Below are positions 34,312 through 34,968 of a DNA stretch of 34,968 nt, piece by piece (position 1 is the stretch's first letter; the number at the start of each line of letters is the position of its first letter). Under the pieces are notes generated by a model that saw only the letters and a list, made by a program, of their open reading frames with translations, ran no database searches and was not told the DNA's origin. A program made the position numbers and the translations under genes. Source of the stretch: Ignavibacteriaceae bacterium. Lineage in GTDB: Bacteria; Bacteroidota; Ignavibacteria; Ignavibacteriales; Ignavibacteriaceae. The stretch covers positions 1 to 34,968 of the forward strand of contig JABDPB010000118.1 in assembly GCA_013042995.1 (NCBI GenBank), in the 5' to 3' direction.

Positions 34312-34968
34312 CTATTTCTCCAATATCATTTTTCTGGTTTGGGTAAAATTGTTAACAGATAGTTTGTATAAGTATACACCGCTGGCTAAATCGTCAGCAA
34401 CAAAATCAACTATGTACTTCCCTGCTGGTTTGTAATCATTAATAGGAGTTGCAACTTTTACACCCAATATGTTATAAACTTCAAGTGAAACAAAACCTGC
34501 CTCTTTTACCCTGTATTCAATCTTTGTTGAAGGATTAAAAGGATTCGGATAGTTTTGAGCTAGCAAATAATCATTAAGATTAATTTCCTCATTCACGCTA
34601 ACAGACGGATCTGTAGTTGCAATAAAATCCAGGGTGGTTCTGTCATCTGGATGTGCAAATGTACCAATCTGAACTTGAATATTAGCCGTGCCTATACCAG
34701 ATTGTGGAAAAACATGCACAGAAGCATACAGAGTATCGTTCGGAGCAATTGGAGGATTTTGTGCTATAGTAGTTGCTACGCTATCTAAATCTGGTGGAAA
34801 ACAAAGTTCACCGAAACAAAGTGACGAGGTCCACTGCGGTTCAGGGAAAGGCAAATCATTTATTGTCCTGACCAAAAATACCGTTTGCGTATCAATTGAA
34901 ATGTTAACCGCTTCAAAATGAAAAGCAATATCAGTTTGCAAACCTGGGATATCGTACTTAAATGTTTC
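34312..34968 (-). CDS. Secreted protein with T9SS sorting domain (5' end outside window)
   Basis: The frame is open from the window's right edge to the TAG at 34314-34312, 218 residues without the start. The visible part begins ETFKYDIPGLQTDIAFHFEAVN and is a beta-sandwich. A cysteine pair appears in SSLCFGELCFPPD (codons at 34801-34818, Cx4C). It ends with a T9SS type A-like sorting domain (LAQNYPNPFNPST to TRKMILEK). The protein should be exported through the outer membrane. It is followed without a gap by a TlpA thioredoxin, so its disulfide may depend on that protein. The N-terminal domains and function are unknown because the gene is cut. Confidence 0.85.
   Translation of the reverse strand, partial: ETFKYDIPGLQTDIAFHFEAVNISIDTQTVFLVRTINDLPFPEPQWTSSLCFGELCFPPDLDSVATTIAQNPPIAPNDTLYASVHVFPQSGIGTANIQVQIGTFAHPDDRTTLDFIATTDPSVSVNEEINLNDYLLAQNYPNPFNPSTKIEYRVKEAGFVSLEVYNILGVKVATPINDYKPAGKYIVDFVADDLASGVYLYKLSVNNFTQTRKMILEK

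Overview
The window is A+T-rich and densely coded. It looks like a chromosome segment of a member of the Bacteroidota/Chlorobi (FCB) group, most likely the Ignavibacteria. The main evidence is a set of secreted proteins ending in type IX secretion (T9SS)-like sorting domains with the signature QNYPNPFNPST (five genes). A SusC/TonB-type receptor, a PorV/PorQ-family barrel, many signal peptides and lipoboxes, and promoters of the TTTG-N19/21-TAnnTTTG kind support this. The lineage call is inference from protein style; there is no rRNA in the window.

Layout. 1-601 (-) is the N-terminal part of a secreted FG-GAP-type protein cut by the window edge. It diverges from a secreted C1-family cysteine peptidase (762-2003, +). 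An interspersed repeat separates the peptidase from a leftward block: a DinB-family protein, valyl-tRNA synthetase, an acid-phosphatase lipoprotein and an esterase (2087-6732). A rightward block holds a DUF1015 protein, serC and a small lipoprotein (6923-9793), with a second interspersed repeat inside it. DUF2203 and a cation-chloride cotransporter follow on the minus strand (9802-12452).

12609-21079 (+) is a run of four secreted T9SS cargo proteins: two tandem M28 metallopeptidases, a terminator, then two arylsulfotransferase-like propellers and a strong terminator. A Tll0287-type haem lipoprotein (-) and a MOP-superfamily transporter (+) diverge at about 21.8 kb.

23183-34968 is entirely minus strand and is an envelope and secretion region. 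It has three parts: a PagL-like lipid A deacylase; an operon of TonB receptor, 1290-residue surface protein and PorV-like barrel ending in a terminator; and a second operon of a truncated T9SS cargo gene, a TlpA thioredoxin and, past a hairpin, a DUF6029 barrel.

Working together: most of the window serves the outer membrane and cell surface, through exported proteases and sulfotransferase-like enzymes, the barrels that may carry them, periplasmic thiol chemistry and lipid A editing. Housekeeping genes (valS, serC) are interspersed. The points I consider most worth checking are the receptor/giant-protein/PorV operon beside a lipid A deacylase, the Cx4C protein-TlpA-DUF6029 cluster, and the complementary active-site losses in the two sulfotransferase-like proteins. 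No tRNA, rRNA, CRISPR array, insertion sequence or prophage was seen.
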